Assembly: GCA_947305675.1 (NCBI GenBank) | Contig: CAMZED010000030.1 | Span: 1 to 14,477, forward strand | Direction: 5' to 3' | DNA: 14,477 bases | From: an uncultured Clostridia bacterium | GTDB lineage: Bacteria > Bacillota > Clostridia > Oscillospirales > CAG-382 | Notes under the pieces: model-generated | Databases searched by the model: none | Told to the model about the DNA's origin: nothing | What the model saw: only the letters and a program-made list of their open reading frames with translations | Made by a program: the position numbers and the translations under genes | Shown: positions 12,635 to 14,477 of the stretch, piece after piece | Layout: each line of letters starts with the position of its first letter | How positions within the stretch are numbered: position 1 is the first letter of the stretch

Positions 12635-13999
12635 ATGTTTTTCGCCCGCGAGAAAGAACTGGCGCTCATTGAAGAGCTGCTCCGAAAGAAAAACGGGAGC
12701 GCCATGATATACGGAAAGCGCAAGGTCGGCAAGACGACGCTTCTCACGCACGCTCTGAGTAAAAGCAAGGATAAAACCGTTTATTATGAATGCCTGAAGT
12801 CCACGATGGAGGAAAACATTGAGGGCTTCGTAAACGTGCTTGTGCGTGAAAACGTAATTCCGGTCCCGCTTGCGTTCAGAAGCTTTACAGACGTTTTTGC
12901 GTATCTGAACACACTTGACGGAACGTACAACGTCATCATCGACGAATATCCCTACTTAAAGGAAATGACCAAACCCGCAACGGTCGATTCCGTTTTTCAG
13001 ACGGTCATTGACAATCATTTGAAGAATATACGTTTGTTTATTTCCGGCTCTCACGTCGGGATGATGAAAGACATGCTGGAGGAAAAAAACGCGCTTTACG
13101 GCCGTTACTCTTTGACTCTCCGGCTGAAAGAACTGAATTACCGTGATGCCGCTTTGTTCTATCCTGAAAAAACGGTATATGATAAAGTCGGGTTCTATTC
13201 TGTGTTCGGCGGTTCTCCGTACATCAATGAATTCATCGATCCGGAAAAGTCGCTGAAAGAGAATATAATCGCCACGATCCTCAACGAGTCTCATCCTGTT
13301 TATCAATACGCGGAGCATCTTCTGATTTCTGATTTTACAAACGCGATCGGCGCGGAACGGATCATTTCGGCGATAGCCAACGGAAAACAGAAATACAGCG
13401 AGATCGAGAGCAAGCTCGGAATGAAGAATAACGGGCTGCTCTCGAAGCAGCTTGCATCTCTTCTTCGAATGGAGATCGTAACGAAAACGTTTCCGATCAA
13501 CAAGCCGGACGACACCAAAAAATGCGCCTATGAGGTAAACGACAATCTTTTGCGGTTTTACTATTCGTATGTTTACAAAAACAAAAGCGCCCTGCGCGTG
13601 CTCGGTCCCGAAGCGTTTTATGAAGAGTACGTGGAGCATTCGCTTTTGACCTTCATATCCCATCGGTTTGAAGAGATCGTTCGCGATTATTTCTCGCTTC
13701 GTGCAAAAAGCGGAAAGTTGAAAGGCGTAACAAACATCGGCACATACTATTACGATGACAGCTTGGCAAAAACGAACGGTGAGTTTGACGCGGTTTTGGA
13801 ACGCCGAGAGGGTTACGATATTTACGAAGTTAAATATTACGCTTCACCGCTGGGAATCGGCGAAATGAAGAAAGAGGAAGCGCAGATAAAAAGCCTGAAA
13901 GGTCTTCAAACAGGAAAGATCGGATTTGTCTCTGTATCGGGATTTGAAAAGCCGACGGATGAGTACGATCTTGTTACAGGAGAGGACTTGTATTCTTAA
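12635..13999 (+). CDS. AAA-type ATPase with C-terminal DUF234 (nuclease-like) domain
   Basis: A 454-residue protein of the archaeal-ATPase/DUF234 family. The ATPase part (about 1-230) has Walker A GKRKVGKTT (27-35), Walker B NVIIDEYPY with Asp103 and Glu104, and the sensor-like FISGSH (135-140). A winged-helix-like segment follows (about 240-290, IANGKQKYSEIESKLG). The C-terminal domain carries a PD-(D/E)xK-like pattern: Glu347, Asp385 (GEFDAV) and EVK with Glu398 and Lys400. The family is widespread and mostly uncharacterised; nucleic-acid processing or a defence-like role has been suggested only from the fold. AAAGGAGG lies 6 bases before the ATG. With a perfect promoter and no partner gene it should be well expressed and act alone. 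Confidence 0.9.
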   Translation: MFFAREKELALIEELLRKKNGSAMIYGKRKVGKTTLLTHALSKSKDKTVYYECLKSTMEENIEGFVNVLVRENVIPVPLAFRSFTDVFAYLNTLDGTYNVIIDEYPYLKEMTKPATVDSVFQTVIDNHLKNIRLFISGSHVGMMKDMLEEKNALYGRYSLTLRLKELNYRDAALFYPEKTVYDKVGFYSVFGGSPYINEFIDPEKSLKENIIATILNESHPVYQYAEHLLISDFTNAIGAERIISAIANGKQKYSEIESKLGMKNNGLLSKQLASLLRMEIVTKTFPINKPDDTKKCAYEVNDNLLRFYYSYVYKNKSALRVLGPEAFYEEYVEHSLLTFISHRFEEIVRDYFSLRAKSGKLKGVTNIGTYYYDDSLAKTNGEFDAVLERREGYDIYEVKYYASPLGIGEMKKEEAQIKSLKGLQTGKIGFVSVSGFEKPTDEYDLVTGEDLYS

Positions 14000-14010
14000 A
14001 TCATTTATTA

Positions 14011-14026
14011 TCCCGACAATTCGGGA
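14011..14026. other. Small hairpin between the ATPase gene and the MazG-like fragment
   Basis: TCCCGA and TCGGGA form a 6-bp stem with a CAAT loop, 12 bases after the ATPase stop. No T run follows on either strand, so it is at best a weak terminator. Transcription may continue into the fragments downstream. Confidence 0.3.
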
Positions 14027-14043
14027 GTTGCGGAGGAGTAAAT

Positions 14044-14163
14044 ATGCAACGATTCTATCGAATGGCGGAAGCACAGAACAAACACTTTCCAAACGGCGTT
14101 GAACCCTACCGGATGGCAACACGTTTGCTTGAAGAATGCGGAGAGGTTGCATCGGATAGATAA
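14044..14163 (+). pseudogene. N-terminal fragment of a MazG-like nucleotide pyrophosphohydrolase
   Basis: A 39-codon frame with a good start (GGAGG 7 bases upstream of ATG). It reads MQRFYRMAEAQNKHFPNG and then LLEECGEVAS, resembling the start of small MazG-like nucleoside triphosphate pyrophosphohydrolases. EECGE fits the EExxE metal-binding motif. After Ser37 the resemblance stops: only DR and a stop codon follow, whereas the family normally continues for another 60 or more residues with a second acidic motif. The enzyme cannot be functional. The break coincides with the start of an acetyltransferase-like fragment in another frame, so a deletion or recombination probably joined two genes. 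The peptide may still be translated. Confidence 0.6.
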
Positions 14164-14308
14164 AGCAACCGCCGTAATTTTCCCAAACAATCCCGCGTCG
14201 CAAAAGGCGTTTGAAAGGGCGGGATTCGTTTTTGACCATGCAGACGATGACGGCGACGCATGGTATTACTGCTATAGTTCCGGATTATACAGTGGACAAC
14301 TTTCGTGA
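14147..14308 (+). pseudogene. C-terminal fragment of a GNAT-family acetyltransferase
   Basis: In a frame different from the MazG-like fragment, about 53 residues resemble the end of a GNAT N-acetyltransferase. AVIFPNNPASQKAFERAGF is the typical last part of the acetyl-CoA-binding fold (the N-PAS-K-F-E-GF pattern), followed by GDAWYYCYSS near the end. The acetyl-CoA pyrophosphate loop (Q/RxxGxG/A) and everything before it are missing, and there is no start codon with a ribosome-binding site. It is therefore a remnant. The open frame can be extended upstream to 14099, but that part overlaps the MazG-like frame and does not look like GNAT sequence. Confidence 0.6.
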
Positions 14309-14344
14309 TCTGCAATCCGTCCTTTAATTACGTGAGGTGATGAA

Positions 14345-14477
14345 ATGGAACATATCTTAGAGTCCGCTTTATTTCAAGAGGAACTTCGTTTATATGGGTT
14401 AGACGGGAATGACGTCCACCTTATCCGAAGCAAGGAAGGCGTGATCGTAGCCAGAGTGCGTTGGGGCGATGGCACGG
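14345..14477 (+). CDS. 5' end of an unidentified gene, possibly a phosphotransferase
   Basis: The first 44 codons of a gene that runs off the right edge. ATG at 14345 is preceded by GAGGTG about 5 bases upstream. The peptide starts MEHILESALFQEEL and ends VIVARVRWGDGT, which could be the opening strands of an aminoglycoside-phosphotransferase-like kinase, where a Lys-containing strand would follow. That reading is weak, since no catalytic motif is in view. It follows the gene fragments by 36 bases with no visible promoter or terminator in the gap. Confidence 0.6.
   Translation, partial: MEHILESALFQEELRLYGLDGNDVHLIRSKEGVIVARVRWGDGT

Noticed and set aside
1..14477. CRISPR array, toxin-antitoxin pair, integrase or transposase
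   Set aside because: No regularly spaced repeats of 25-40 bases, no small overlapping toxin-like pair and no DDE, serine or tyrosine recombinase motifs were seen on either strand.

Overview
The window looks like chromosome from an anaerobic, probably spore-forming member of the Clostridia (Bacillota). This is inferred from a SpoVT-like regulator close to the Bacillus protein in length and sequence, strong GGAGG ribosome-binding sites, TTGACA/TATAAT promoters and a secreted dockerin protein. Base composition is roughly 50-55% G+C, except for an AT-rich block at about 8820-10315. No rRNA, tRNA, CRISPR array, transposase or integrase was recognised.

Layout. (1) 1-4523, minus strand: an operon read leftwards, made of a large ArsR-type winged-helix regulator and two overlapping half-transporters of a heterodimeric ABC exporter. 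The second half runs off the left edge. A consensus promoter sits just upstream, with a repeated 8-bp motif near its start site. (2) 4660-5373, minus: a lone membrane-anchored NERD-domain protein with its own promoter and terminator. (3) 5447-6117, plus: spoVT with an excellent intrinsic terminator. (4) 6150-8615, minus: a secreted calcineurin-like metallophosphoesterase with a C-terminal type I dockerin. (5) 8616-10315: hairpin-rich non-coding DNA, then an AT-rich block with an orphan lipoprotein gene. The block ends inside a LysR-type regulator gene, whose DNA-binding N-terminus is joined in frame to an unrelated AT-rich tail. (6) 10573-12405: divergent promoters between that regulator remnant and a flavodoxin / NTF2-like / aldo-keto reductase operon. 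(7) 12470-14477, plus: paired GC-rich hairpins, a consensus promoter, a DUF234-type ATPase gene, two gene fragments (MazG-like N-terminus and GNAT C-terminus) joined out of frame, and the start of a further gene that runs off the right edge.

How the genes may work together. The regulator of region 1 probably controls its own exporter. The flavodoxin, NTF2-like protein and aldo-keto reductase form a short redox operon that a LysR-type protein would normally control from the divergent promoter. Here that regulator has lost its effector-binding domain, so control of the operon is probably altered. I found no clearly new multi-gene system. The best leads are the two recombination junctions (about 10290-10316 and about 14146), the dockerin phosphoesterase with its near-identical dockerin repeats, and the unexplained lipoprotein island.
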